A model generated the notes under the pieces. The model searched no databases and was not told the origin of the DNA. It saw only the letters and a program-made list of their open reading frames with translations. Source: Riptortus pedestris (taxonomy: Eukaryota > Arthropoda > Insecta > Hemiptera > Alydidae). Taken from it: 64,000 nt of DNA. The stretch covers positions 42,922,501 through 42,986,500 of the forward strand of contig CM032231.1 in the NCBI GenBank assembly GCA_019009955.1. The letters are read 5' to 3'. Shown here in pieces: positions 36,627-48,610 of this stretch (position 1 is the stretch's first letter; every line of letters starts with the position of its first letter). The position numbers and the translations under genes were made by a program.

Positions 36627-36893
36627 TATCTATATATATTTTATGCATGTTTTTTCACTATCGTGATTATTAACCGAGATATTTGGATTTTTAATTTTTC
36701 TGCCCTTGAGTAAACCCCAACTCCTACTCATGTTATATTAACAATAAGCTGTTATATTATGAAGCATATTCTCTTAAGCCTAAATACCAAATATTATAGG
36801 CATTAAACTTTTACGTTTTGAGATAAATTAAAATACGCGACGCATATGGGAAATCTGCTTAGTTACCGCAGCCCCTGCGTGAAAGACTTGTTT
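36233..36893 (+). mobile_element. Family H element, third subtype
   Basis: TTTTTAGCAGATTTTCCTTA at the 5' end. The TA tract at the usual site is short, but a second (TA)n at about 36590-36632 lies in the AT-rich part of the core. The 3' module contains TAAATACCAAATATTATAGG and ends GGGAAATCTGCTTAG, CCGCAGCCCCTGCGTGAAAG, ACTT. Confidence 0.85.
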
Positions 36894-36964
36894 CGTATGA
36901 TTCATTCTAACTTCATAATGCTATGTACTAATTTCCATTTTGCTTTTCTAATCTCTGGTCACGA

Positions 36965-37374
36965 TCTAAATCATCCGACTATCGGTAGGGGAGGGGGGGG
37001 GGGGTTGTTGGAGGGGTGAAATTCCGAAAATTCATAATATCTCTGTTATTTTGCGTCGGATCGACAAATTGTATAAAACTAATCCTATTGCTCATGCAAT
37101 TTTCTACAAATGATGTTATGCACGATTTTTCTCTATCTTGATTATTAACCGAGATACTTGAATTTGTAAGTTTTCGGCTTTAAGTAAACCCCCGTTCCTA
37201 CTCATGTCAATTTAACAATAATATTTTATATTATGGAACACTTTATTTGAAGCCTGAACACTAAATATTGTTCTCATTGAATTTTTACGTTTTGAGAAAA
37301 ATACAGATATGTGACCCCTTGGGAAATCTGCTTGCTGAGTTAGCGCAGCTCCTGCGTAACCGACATTTGTTTTA
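36965..37374 (+). mobile_element. Family H element, third subtype, 5'-truncated
   Basis: Begins in the core just before the G-rich run (AGGGGAGGGGGGGGGGGTTG), continues through the third-subtype 3' module and ends GGGAAATCTGCTTGCTGAGT, then a hairpin GCGCAGCTCCTGCGT and CCGACATTTG. It follows another copy by only about 70 bp. Confidence 0.8.
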
Positions 37375-38286
37375 GCAGTTCAAAACGGCGCGGCGTTCTC
37401 GTCCTGGACAACAAAGACATCTTTTCTACCCACCTCGTAATAGAAACATTTACTGTAACCGTTACTATCCATGATAAATAATTGCTATTTCAGTAAAAAA
37501 CTTATGAAATTCCTTCAGAGAGCATCATCTTATAATGGATGTGCATTTCGTGTACGGAATGTAACATTCCTATATCATGAAATAATTTTAAAAAAATATT
37601 TTTGGAATTATAAAGATAAATAAAGTTTACTTGATGCTTTACAGATCACTGATAATATCATATTTAAATCACAGTTACTATTACGATTAAAATCACTGTT
37701 ACCTTCACGGGATGGAGCAAAGTTGAAAATTCCCCCCCAACAAAGTACTTTCGCGAGAAAAATGTTTATTAATATTGTGTTATATCTATGGGATGAAATT
37801 ACTTATAAGTTAGTTTCTGGTCGAGACCTCAACTATTAACTGTGAGAGGTGGGACTTTGAAGTCTGCCGGCCAGGACTCTGCCGGCAAAGGCATTGGTCT
37901 TCTCTTTGACGGCTCCCTCTCCATCTGGAGCATACAAACCACCCTTAGCCACGTAGCTCGCCAACCTTCACCCCTTGTTCAAATTGTTTTATCCTCCCCA
38001 CAGGGCTGCCTACTCCCCAAGGAACGTACTACACCCCTTTCTGGCTCTGCGGCTTTCAAATCATACTCAATTCCTCCACGGAGGACCGCATGTATCCTTT
38101 GTATTATACACACGTAAGCAAGGACCAGCCCTTTTACACTCCTAATGCCATTATGAAAGTGACAGCTGAAAGGGGTTGCATGCTCATGAATGAATGATGA
38201 ATTCATTCACAATAGATCGATGAAGAATATTTCCTATATAAAGAGTTGTCTAAGGTGTAACGTGGGGTGAGAGTGTTTATGAGTGC

Positions 38287-38364
<78 letters not shown>

Positions 38365-38700
38365 TCACAAACACACACACTTAAATGTATGTACCGCCTT
38401 TACAATTTCCTCTTCCAAATAGCTTACCGGTTCTGAGTACTTGCCAGTTGAGGCTAGTGTGCTTACAAATAGGCCGAAGCTCAGAATAGTTCATTACACA
38501 TCATCACCAACTTAGGATCAACCCTGAAGTTTCTCTATTTCTTCCTTAATTAGAACCAACTATATGCATTTCTTGGCATACATTAACAGATCCAGTTCGT
38601 ATGATAGTAGCATAAGAAAATGAGGAGAAAACGAAATAATACCAATAAAATCCTGAATAATTCACTTGAGAAAAATGTATAGAATAGAAGTTATCTTTTA
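37375..38700. other. No gene seen
   Basis: Apparently single-copy DNA with a GC-richer patch at about 37840-38110 (a 91-codon plus frame without recognisable features) and a CA/TA microsatellite. Confidence 0.45.
38290..38364. repeat. (CA)n(TA)n microsatellite
   Basis: About 26 CA units followed by about 11 TA units. Confidence 0.95.
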
Positions 38701-38753
38701 AACTATTTATTAACGTCCACTTTTTGCAACTAACGCTAATTATAACGGGTTAT

Positions 38754-38768
38754 ATACAGGTTACCACC
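38754..38768. repeat. Target-site duplication, left copy
   Basis: ATACAGGTTACCACC, identical to 41877-41891. It is part of the interrupted SINE and marks the 5' junction of the LINE. The first base or two may belong to the LINE tail. Confidence 0.9.
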
Positions 38769-41257
38769 GGGTTTTCTTCAGTGGCCAATTCCTTCAAACC
38801 AAAAGGGAAGAGGAGGCCACGCCTCTTTCTTTTGACTCCGACTTGGATATCCCAGAGTACAACCTCCCCTTCTCGCGGTGGGAACTTGAATGCTCACTAC
38901 GCCTATTAAAGGGTAATTCGCCAGGCCCAGATGGCATTCACTACGAGATGATTAAACATCTTCCTCGAGAGGGGATGAATCGCCTCCTCAAGCTTTACAA
39001 CCAGGTATGGTCCCAGGGGAGCCTGCCCCAAGATTGGAAGCTATCCTTAATAATACCTATCCCCAAATCCAACAAGGACAAGAAACTTGCGGCTAGTTAT
39101 CGCCCGATCTCCCTGATCAGCTGTCTAAGCAAAGTTCTGGAAAGAATGGTGAATCGGCGCCTACTATGGACCCTTGAGAGGCGCGGTCTTCTTCCCTCGG
39201 AACAGTCAGCTTTCCGCCGAGGTCGGTCAACGATGGACAATCTTATCATCCTGGAGAGCGAGATAAGCCATGCTTTCATCAGAAAACAGTTTGCTGTGGC
39301 AGTCTTATTCGACATTCACAAGGCTTTTGACTCAGTATGGAGATTCAACATCCTTAAAAACCTAAAGTGCTGGGGATTCAAAGGGAATTTACCAAAATAT
39401 GTGGCCCAATTCTTGGACAGGAGGACGTTTCAGATATTAGTGAACGAACGGCCTTAAATCCAATCCGAGAGGGACCGAGTACGGAATTCCTCAAGGAAGC
39501 TCACTTAGCAGCACATTATTTCTGATTTCCATCTGTTCAATAACCAAATGCTTCAATAATAATGTAAAAATTTTTCTATACGCAGATGACCTGCTAATCC
39601 TCTGCCGCTCTGAAAGTGTGGATTTTATTCGGAAGAATCTGCAGGCTTGCATTAACAGGTTGCTAGCCTGGTGCGCAGCAACTGGTTTCCGAATCTCACC
39701 AGAAAAGACCAAGTCCATAATGTTCAGCAGACGTAGAGGTGATTTCGCTTGTCCGGATCTATATATGGACGGCCAACTGATCCAAAACACCGAACAAGCC
39801 CGATTTCTAGGTGTCACACTTGACAAGCGTCTTAGCTGGGTGCCACATATCGTCGCACTCAAAAACACGTGCTATCGGAGGATGTGGATCCTGAAAGTTC
39901 TTTGTGGGACATCTTGGGGAGCTGACCGGTCAACACTCCTTAAAATTTACAATGCTCTCATTTGCTCTAAATTAGATTACGGCAGTCTAGTTTACGGGTT
40001 CGGCAAGAACGCCCTGCCCTCGCTCTTCTCGACGCCGTCCACTTTGCAGGCATAAGGATAGCAACTGGAGCCTTCCGGACCACCCCGGTATTCAGTTTGT
40101 GTACTGAGGCTGGAGTGTGCCCACTCCTGTTTCGAAGACACCGGCTAGCTGCAAAGTATGTCACCAAAGTTTTCACAAACCCAAACCACCCATGCTTCAC
40201 ATACCTATTCCAGCCAAAGCATGAGAATCTCTATCAGGCTGCAGCGTCTCCAGCACCGCTTGCCCTCCGCATGAAGAAGCTTGTGAATGAGGTTAAGGGA
40301 ACGCGAGCTATCGCAGTCCAAGAGTCAATTCCTCCCTGGACCTTAAAAAGACCTCAGTGCCTTGACTTAACCAAGAAGAGGGACAACATGGTTGGATCTG
40401 AGCTGACCATGAGACTCCAAGACATCCTAGATAGAATCGAACAGAAGGAAGTTATATACACCGACGGTTCGAAGATTGAAGGGTCAACAGCCTGCGCCTT
40501 CGTTGTCGACAGCGCATCACGCGCCTTCAAGCTAAACCCATTATCTGGGATTTTCTCCGCCGAGCTTTTTGCTATTTCTGCCGCTTTGTACCGCTCGATG
40601 TCGTCTGGAGCTAAAAACATTGTCATATGCACTGACTCAAGGAGCGCAGTGTCAAGTACCAGGAACATTTTTAGCAACGATCCAGGAGTGGTAAAAGTAC
40701 TACATTACACTACGATGCTGCACGAGCTGGGCAAGTCGGTGTTGTTGATTTGGGTCCCGGGGCACCGAGGGATTCCCGGCAATGAGAGGGCTGACAAAGA
40801 AGCTAATCTTGGCCATGCCTTGGCGTCTGTAACACCAATCCCTCTCACTCCAAATGAAATTGCTACGCCTCTTATAGAAGGCATAAATAGGAGCTGGAAG
40901 GACTTGTGGGAGGAGTCCGAATGCAGCAAGTTGAAGATGGTGAAGAAGGACCTTGCGGCATGGAAGTCTTCATCGAGACGCCATCGTGGGGAGGAGGTGC
41001 TAATATGCAGGCTCAGGCATGGCCACACAAGATTTACGCATCTCCATCTAATTAAAGGGAGAAACGCGCCCTGGTGTGTTGTTTGTCGGAAAAGCCTCTC
41101 AGTCAGGCACATCATTGAGGAGTGCAAAAAATACAGAGGGATCCTTGCTCACCTCGGTATTCCAAGAAGTTTATGCGAGGCACTGGCCGACGATAGAGCG
41201 GTCATTAACAGGATGATTAGGTTCCTACATCTAACAGGCCTCTCCAGCCACATATAA
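38769..41257 (+). pseudogene. LINE ORF2 remnant: reverse transcriptase, RNase H, zinc knuckle
   Basis: Segment 1 (38769-39457) is open from the truncation point and carries RT motifs NSPGPDGIHYEMIK, ASYRPISLISCLSKVLERM and FDIHKAFDSVW (catalytic Asp). Segment 2 (about 39450-40055, shifted frame) has GIPQGSSLS, the catalytic YADD (39579-39590), FRISPEKTKSIMFSRR and FLGVTLDKRLSW. Segment 3 (about 40016-41257, back in the first frame) has LDAVHFAGIRIATGAFRTTP, then RNase H with YTDGSK, AELFAI, CTDSRSAV and WVPGHRGIPGNERAD, so all four acidic residues are present. It ends with CVVCRKSLSVRHIIEEC. Two single frame changes (near 39450 and near 40016) and the lost 5' end make it non-functional. Otherwise it is well preserved, so the insertion is probably fairly young. 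Confidence 0.92.
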
Positions 41258-41586
41258 CTCTGCCAAATATCGAAACAACCCGGTATCCTTTGTAAGTTAC
41301 CACTTATTTTTAAGACACTTTGTAAGTTACCACTTATTTTTAAGACACTTTGTTAGTTACCAAATAGTTTTATGCTAATGTAGTAGCTTTCATGTAAATG
41401 CTCACTTAATAGCTTTAATTTTAATGTTTATTGATAGTTTTAATTAGTTTTAATAGTTTTTAATTTTAATAGTTTTTGATATTTAGTTTTTATGTAGATA
41501 GTTAGTGCTAATTTTATTGAATTTGAATTGTGGTACAATATACCTGCGATACCGGTACGTAGGTTTCAGGGCACATGCCCCCTTAC

Positions 41587-41608
41587 AAAAAAAAAAAAAA
41601 AAAAAAAA

Positions 41609-41645
<37 letters not shown>

Positions 41646-41695
41646 GGGAAAGGAGAAAAATGTGAAAAAGGGGGAAAAGGAGAAAAATGCATAAT

Positions 41696-41720
<25 letters not shown>
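41587..41720. repeat. A-rich tracts in LINE 3' UTR
   Basis: Two long A runs (about 41587-41643 and 41695-41720) separated by a purine-rich GGAAAAGGAGAAAAATG stretch. The opposite-strand Phe-rich frames here are artefacts. Confidence 0.9.
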
Positions 41721-41726
<6 letters not shown>

Positions 41727-41876
41727 AAATATATAAAAATAAATAATCCGAAAAACGGGTTGGTGTGCATTTGTCGGCGATTTCCCATGGTCGGGGAACT
41801 TTAATACGGTTTTGCAAGCGCTGGGCATTGATGACCATGATGTTTTATGCCCAAAACCCAAACAAAACAAAACAAA

Positions 41877-41891
41877 ATACAGGTTACCACC
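41877..41891. repeat. Target-site duplication, right copy
   Basis: ATACAGGTTACCACC, immediately after the LINE tail. Same as 38754-38768. Confidence 0.9.
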
Positions 41892-42042
41892 CTTTTCTAG
41901 ACATGGTGGGACTAAGGATTTTATTTAATTAATTTCGTCACTAAATAATTTCCTTTGCCCAGGCGAGAATCGAACTCGCCACTCTAGATTTACCATGTGT
42001 GATTAAGGTCAACGCTTTAACTCACATAGCTAACCTGGTCCC

Positions 42043-43624
42043 TGTGAATTAGCCCCAAGTTATCTTTTGAAAGTGAGATTATAATAAGAGAGATATCAAC
42101 GAATTTGAATTTTTTTCTCATCTCTAAACAAACCCATTTTTCTTTGTATCCTTTGATATCTGTTCGTATCATGTGAGCCTAACTGAAAAGTTCGGCCCGC
42201 TAGTTAAATAAGTAACTTGAATACCATTGATATATAGCCTGACATTCAGCTAGTATTGACCCTTTGTAAAAAAATAAGTGGTAATCAACGCTTTAAATAT
42301 AAAGTTTCATGATGAGAAAACGTATTTTGAAAATTAGTTGCGCAGTATGGAGGTTTCATTTAAGACTGAAAACTAAAAAATAAAAAAAAAAATAGAATAA
42401 ATCAGTTCATATTGGGGTTACAAAAGGGAAAAGTGAAAATCGGGCTCGCCAGTTAATCCAATTGTGCGGTTTTGTAACTCGTTACATACGTTATCCAAGA
42501 TTTAGGGTTGTTTCAGTTCGATGAATAAATAGTTTGATCATGGTATCTGGTACCTTAATCAAACCATTTGTTGGGTCTCGGTATCAATTAAACGGGTTCA
42601 ATATCCGTAGGTTACCTGTCACGTGTCACAAATGCCAAATTTAATGAATAATATCGGAACGATGCATGGAGTAGTAGTAATAGTGGAAAGCCGGTCTGAC
42701 AAAGAGAGTGCATGGCCTTCCCCCCACCGATGTGAACGAAAATTTTTTAGTGTTTAGTACCTAATGAAAAACCAATTCTGTTAAAGCGAGAGAACGCACT
42801 TCTCAAGCTTTCGTTTAAAAAAAAATTGTAAAAATTTGTCAGAACGTCTTAAGTTGTTCTCAAGAGGACCTTCTCCAGGACTCCCTCGTGGCTTAGGGGC
42901 AAGCGTATTTCTTTTGTAATCTGAAATTTCAAGATCAAAACTTGCCGGAAGCGACTTTTTTTTTTTGGATTGTTTCTTTCATTTTTTGCTTATAAGGCGT
43001 TTGTTTAATATTAATAAATAAATAAAAAGTTTTTTAATTTTTTGCGTTTTCCATATATTTAAAGAAAATTAGAATGCTTTAGGTCAAAAATGTAATTGGT
43101 ATAAGAAAATATTTATTATTATACAAGAAATATATTATTAATTGAAAATATAATTATATACAATTATCAATAATAACGCAGATATTTAAATAATATTTTT
43201 AAACTATCTTTACCAATTTATTTGATATTATTTTATTTTACAATTAATAAAGATTCCTGAATACGTATGAATGGAGACTTGCCAATAACATCACGAACTA
43301 TCCTGCAACGTTGGTGATGAACATTTTTTGACATTAGGTCTTACATCCAGATGCACTGTCACTTGCAACGTCGTTCTGCTGATCACTGTAAGGTGAATCG
43401 GTAGAATGGCTATTCAACAAACGACATATGTTTCAACTCTGGCTTTCGTAATACGACAATCACGTTCTGATTGGTATACATCTGTCTGTCATGCTCTTTA
43501 CTTCGACTTCGTAAAACCTACACTTGGTGTGAACATTATTAGAACTGTGACAGGCGTTCCAGAAATTCATATGTTTAAGTGTCTTGATTACTATGTTCAT
43601 TTCGAAATTTTCATTCTTATAGTA
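42043..43624. other. No gene seen
   Basis: AT-rich sequence. A 78-codon plus frame at 43406-43642 has no recognisable domain. Old transposon sequence may be present but is not identifiable. Confidence 0.45.
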
Positions 43625-44830
43625 ATCGCATTTCACGGCTGAGGCGATTGAGCGACTTATCAGTTAAATTTTTATCACCAGTCTATCATATTTACGAGAG
43701 TTTGCTCATTTCTGCAAATATTTTCATTATTCTCCTACATTATAATTTATTGAAAATGTTTTTATGTCTCAAGTAGTGTCATGGTATGGGTAGGTCTAAG
43801 ATTTAAGTCAGTTAGTATTTTGGGTAGTGATTTATAGTAAGTCTACAGTTACAGTGTTGGCAGTAGGGCTCGTCTTCTCCAGTAAGTCAGTAAGTGAGGG
43901 TCAGTCGTGAATGGCCAATTCTTAGCCTCGTAAAAACTACTTTTTTTCTGATCTGAATAGCCTGTCTGAGGAAGGCGATTTACGAAGTATATGTTTCAGT
44001 TCTCGAAATGTTTAGTCAGATGTAGCAAACCAAGTTTTCTGCCATGAATTGAGTATCATATGTTTAATTTGAATATCATGGTGTGTATAATAAGTGATGT
44101 CGTAAGTTCTTTTTTTGAGTAACTGATTCGGAGAGTTCATCTACTTGTGTGCTTTGTCAAGTGTTAGTATGTCCGGTTAACCAATACAAAGTTATTCTTT
44201 TGTTTAATGTCTGGATTTTGTGTAAAATTTTAGAGATGAGTGGGTGTGAACTATATTTTTTAATGAATGTAATGAGCTAAGAGAGTCAGTGCAAATTATG
44301 ATGTCCGTGTCTGTAGTTTCAGGTATGTTGTCTATCGCAAGTTTCAGGGCTTCAAGCTCAGCTGTATATATGCTAGTCTCATCTGGCAGCTTTATTTGAA
44401 AGTTAGCCGAGCTAACAATTGCAGCTGCCCCGACTCCTTGGTCCGTTTTGGATCCGTCCTTGTAAATAAATAGGTGTTGTTTCTTTTCTGTTTAAAAACA
44501 GTAGAGGACTTGGCCTTCTTATTGATCCTCACCAATTGGTTCCTCTACCATCCAGCATATTCCAGAGATAAAATGTTTTTTGGTAGCGATGTTCAGAAGT
44601 CGGGTTAGTTTTAGAGTATTGTGTTTGAGTCAAGTCAAAGCTCAGTTTGTCAGTTTTCCAAGGATAGTATGTTTCAGTATATTTTGTGTTAGTATTTTTT
44701 CTTTGAATAGAACTGTTGTGTGAATATTTATTGAATCGTATTGGTTGAGGTTGTTGTCTCGAAGGGTTTGCTGTATAATTCTGTATTGTAGGTTCATCAG
44801 CGTTGTTGTTGACACAGTGGCAGTTTAAGA
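43625..44830 (-). pseudogene. LINE ORF2 fragment: RT-RNase H linker, RNase H, C-terminus, 3' UTR
   Basis: In reverse, about 44830-44620 reads TLMNLQYRIIQQTLRDNNLN (linker). 44470-44270 is RNase H: FIYKDGSKTDQGVGAAAIVS, TAELEALKLAIDNIPE and IIICTDSLSSL, with the first acidic motif as K-D-G. Further on are TLYWLTGHT, then ILNSWQKTWFATSD, FRELKHIL and LRIGHSRLT. The last three motifs are nearly the same as in the copy at 56.5 kb, so both are one family. Several stops and frameshifts are present. The 3' UTR (GCTCATTTCTGCAAATATTT) reaches about 43625. It is a dead, 5'-truncated copy. Confidence 0.85.
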
Positions 44831-46020
44831 ATATGTACTAGAAGAGAATAATACAAGAAATCCCTTATGTATCTTAAACTGTGAAGATAGCTACGGGTTA
44901 ATTTAACTCTGGAAACTCTCGTTCTACCAGGAGAGAAAACAAACAACAAGAAAGACGAAAAGGAGGAAACGTCGGAAAAGTAACTGAAGGTACCTGAAGT
45001 AGAAGATCACGCAGTTTTACATAACTCAATAGTAAGTAGAACTCCTTCGACGTCAGAGCAAGCCCTAAGAACGTCTAACGAAGAACTTGTAGACACGCTC
45101 AACACTTTAAGACCTTTTTTGGGGCGTGCGGTTAGTTTTTGTGGTAATAATAAGAAAGCATTAAACTGAACTAAAATTATTAAAGAGATAATTTCCTCAT
45201 AAGAAAGCATTAGACTGAAATATTTTCTATTTTATAGAAAGATGAGGGTGAATAATACAAGTCACTATTTGAGTTCTCCAAAGAATCAAGTATATATTGA
45301 ATAAGTAAAATATAATAAACTTTATAGTAAGGAAGCTAATTTTATACAACTTAAACCTTAAACGAATGCTGAATTTAGAAACTAACCTTATGTCTAATTG
45401 AACCAAACATTAACATTTATTGATATAGATGTTGAGAGAAGAAAGGAAATTTAACTTTATAAAATACGACTGTACAACCTAGGTAGACCACAATGGTTGG
45501 CCCTTTGGTTGTTCGTAACTTTAGCGGCAAGCCAATAATATATGTATATACACAAAATAATGATCGGCCGCTCCTATATTATGAGTACTCATTTAATTGT
45601 TTACGGAGATAATGCTAGGATTATAATAAGAAATAGGTACCTTCGGGAAACATATACTTCCCATAAAGTGGAGTTTTCTTCCCGTGTTGTTTTGTGTTCC
45701 CAATGAGATTCTGTCTTCTAGCTGGTGAAAACTGGTTGCGGTGACCTTTATCTGCAATGCGGTGATACTTATTTGACACTAGCGTTGCGGGAGATGAAAA
45801 TTATTCCCCTTTTTGCGAAGCCAACTACTACAGAACGTGCACCTAACATGAAGTCTGAATCAACAATGGCGCTCAGTTACAAAAACGAGCTCTCCTTTCT
45901 AACAGCTAGCGCTGCAGTTTCCGCTCCTGGCCACAGCCTTGGTGATCCTGCCAGGCAGTGCGGCTGGTTAGTGAACTAAGAAAGCGCGGGATTTTAAATT
46001 CAAAGACGACTGAACAACCT
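44831..46020. other. No gene called; 525-bp segment between 15-bp direct repeats
   Basis: ACGACTGTACAACCT (45466-45480) and ACGACTGAACAACCT (46006-46020) bracket about 525 bp of less AT-rich sequence. That segment holds an 84-codon plus frame (45725-45979, GCGDLYLQCGDTYLTLALRE) with no recognised domain. Confidence 0.4.
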
Positions 46021-46165
46021 TAATAGTAATAATTCAGGTTTCAGGTATGTTGTCTACAGCAAGGGCTTCAAGCTCAGCAGTACATATGATAGTCTCATCT
46101 GGCAGCTAGCTGGGTCAGCAATTGCAGCTGCCCATACTCCTTGACCCGTTTTGGATCCCTCCGTT
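46021..46165 (-). pseudogene. LINE RNase H fragment
   Basis: Reverse-strand match to the RNase H start of the 43.6-44.8 kb LINE (DNA blocks GTTTCAGGTATGTTGTCTA, GGGCTTCAAGCTCAGC, CGTTTTGGATCC). The translation GSKTGQGVWAAAIAD is still visible before the frame breaks. About 145 bp only. Confidence 0.75.
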
Positions 46166-47290
<1,125 letters not shown>

Positions 47291-47397
47291 TGTTACGTTT
47301 TTTATTACCAAAACCAGTAACAAACGTTTTTAATAAGAGTTCTTTTGGATTGCAAAATTAAATACTCGCAAGTTTCAGAGTTTTTATCACTGCACAA

Positions 47398-47403
47398 TTT
47401 ATT
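47398..47403 (-). promoter_or_regulatory. Polyadenylation signal AATAAA in LTR
   Basis: AATAAA in the minus strand context CCAAATAAATTGTGCAG, placed as expected for the R region of an LTR. Confidence 0.6.
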
Positions 47404-47530
47404 TGGATAATGCACAATAAACTTGGTAATTATTCTTAATTAATACTCACAGTATAGGCTGATAGCGTCACTGTTCTTCAGATTACACAGTCCAATAATT
47501 CACTCACGGTCACTGAAATTCACAACAAGA

Positions 47531-47600
47531 CGGCACTGCACTGTCCTTTACTTCGCGGCACTGCACTGTCCTTTACTTCGCGGCACTACACTGTCTTAAA
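47531..47600 (-). repeat. 25-bp tandem repeat in LTR, about 2.6 units
   Basis: CGGCACTGCACTGTCCTTTA, then CTTCG, twice in perfect tandem (47531-47580), followed by a diverged third start CGGCACTACACTGTC. Looser CGGCAC-AACACTG units continue to about 47660. Confidence 0.85.
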
Positions 47601-47696
47601 CACGGCACAACACTGTTCTTCTTATAAAAACACTTTACCGCACTGCGCTAAGTCGCACTGTAGCACTGATGTGAACATTAAGACAGGTGAGAATAA

Positions 47697-47734
47697 AACT
47701 GACTGCTCACGGCTAGCCCGAGCTTCTTTATATA
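47697..47734 (-). promoter_or_regulatory. Core promoter of LTR: TATA box plus initiator
   Basis: TATATAAAG (47734-47726) and TCAGTT (47702-47697) on the minus strand. The A of the initiator lies about 32 nt from TATAAA. TCAGT is the arthropod initiator consensus and the spacing is standard. Confidence 0.6.
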
Positions 47735-47853
47735 GGTCGTCAGCATACATCAAAGGGGAATTGTCTGGTTCATTCGAGGCTGGGCTAGACGAGCCTAGTA
47801 GCGTCTCGACCCTCCGTCGGTCTCTTTGATCTACGTAACACTTTCCAAATACG

Positions 47854-47856
<3 letters not shown>

Positions 47857-47925
<69 letters not shown>
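47857..47925. repeat. (CT)n microsatellite
   Basis: About 34 CT units, lying 16 bp outside the 5' end of the LTR. Its GA strand is upstream of the LTR start. Confidence 0.97.
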
Positions 47926-47936
<11 letters not shown>

Positions 47937-48610
47937 GAAGGATTATTCATCTATGTATTTAATTTTCGCAACAATACATTACTTGTCTTCCATCGACCAT
48001 TAGTGGTTTCCTGACTCTTCTGCTTTCAACTAGTATTCCAGCTTCTATGAAGGACATACAGACAAGCATTCATTTATATATATATGAGCTATGCCAATAT
48101 TATATAAAACAAAATATGATTCCGTTAAGCTTTTTACTTTACACACATTTTTCTTGATAATAGAAAAAAAAAGTTTTCCTGTGTCTAAGTATAATTCGAA
48201 TGAATATTCCCCCCGAAGTCTGCTCACGTGCGCAAAATCTACGTGACTCCCAACTCTCTGTGACATGAGTTGTGTCAGCATTCATAAGCAGCTCTTCTGC
48301 AATGAAAAAAAAATACTCCAATGTGTGGCTAGTATGAAATGAAATATTTCTACTGGAGTCTCCTGAAACTGTATTGCAGTGTAGGATTTGAATATTAATT
48401 AACCTCATTCTCCTGTAGAGAATGGTGATCTAATTGGCGTTGATATATTTCTCTGGGTTATAAATGTGAGGGAAAATGTCAAGGAAGTATTGTGCAAAAA
48501 TGTTACTCACTAAACTCTCATTTATCAAATAAATTTGGGTTGCAGGTCACACACTTTTTAGGTGATTGTCAAACGGTGAACTCATATCGGAAGCTACATT
48601 TTATTTGTTA
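47926..48610. other. No gene seen
   Basis: Apparently single-copy AT-rich sequence. Overlapping minus-strand frames at 48045-48408 have no recognisable features. Confidence 0.45.

Larger units (their letters stand above)
38769..41876 (+). mobile_element. 5'-truncated non-LTR retrotransposon with RNase H (I/R1-like group)
   Basis: A 3,108-bp insertion bounded by a 15-bp target-site duplication. It holds ORF2 from just before the reverse transcriptase fingers through RNase H and a C-terminal zinc knuckle, then about 620 bp of 3' UTR containing two A-rich tracts and an (AAAAC)n-like terminus. The endonuclease domain and any ORF1 are missing, the usual result of incomplete target-primed reverse transcription. 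A RNase H domain after RT is known from the I, R1, LOA and related clades. The exact clade was not resolved. Confidence 0.9.
38701..42042 (-). mobile_element. SINE, reverse strand, interrupted by a LINE
   Basis: The tail half is at 38701-38768 (TATTTATTAACGTCCAC, TTTTTGCAACTAACG, CAGGTTACCACC) and the tRNA-like half at 41877-42042 (CAGGCGAGAATCGAACTCGC is the B box in reverse, CTAACCTGGTCCC the start). The 3.1-kb insertion between them duplicated ATACAGGTTACCACC. Confidence 0.92.
47291..47840 (-). mobile_element. LTR (probable solo LTR), 550 bp
   Basis: On the minus strand it starts TGTTACGTAGATC (from 47840) and ends AAAACGTAACA (at 47291): the TG...CA rule with an 8-bp terminal inverted repeat TGTTACGT/ACGTAACA. 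Inside, in order, are TATATAAAG, a TCAGTT initiator about 34 nt downstream, a transcribed part with 25-bp tandem repeats, and AATAAA about 110 nt before the end. This is a U3-R-U5 layout. No identical flanking duplication (GATAC versus CTTTC) and no internal coding region were found, so it may be a recombined solo LTR or half of a rearranged element. The superfamily is not resolved. Confidence 0.7.

Noticed and set aside
37842..38117. 91-codon plus-strand frame, with opposite 75-codon frame
   Set aside because: No domain, and frames are open on both strands.
39097..41127. Minus-strand frames of 72-140 codons
   Set aside because: Antisense shadows of the LINE RT/RNase H coding sequence.
41566..41870. 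Phe-rich minus-strand frames of 90-95 codons
   Set aside because: Antisense of A-rich tracts in the LINE 3' UTR.
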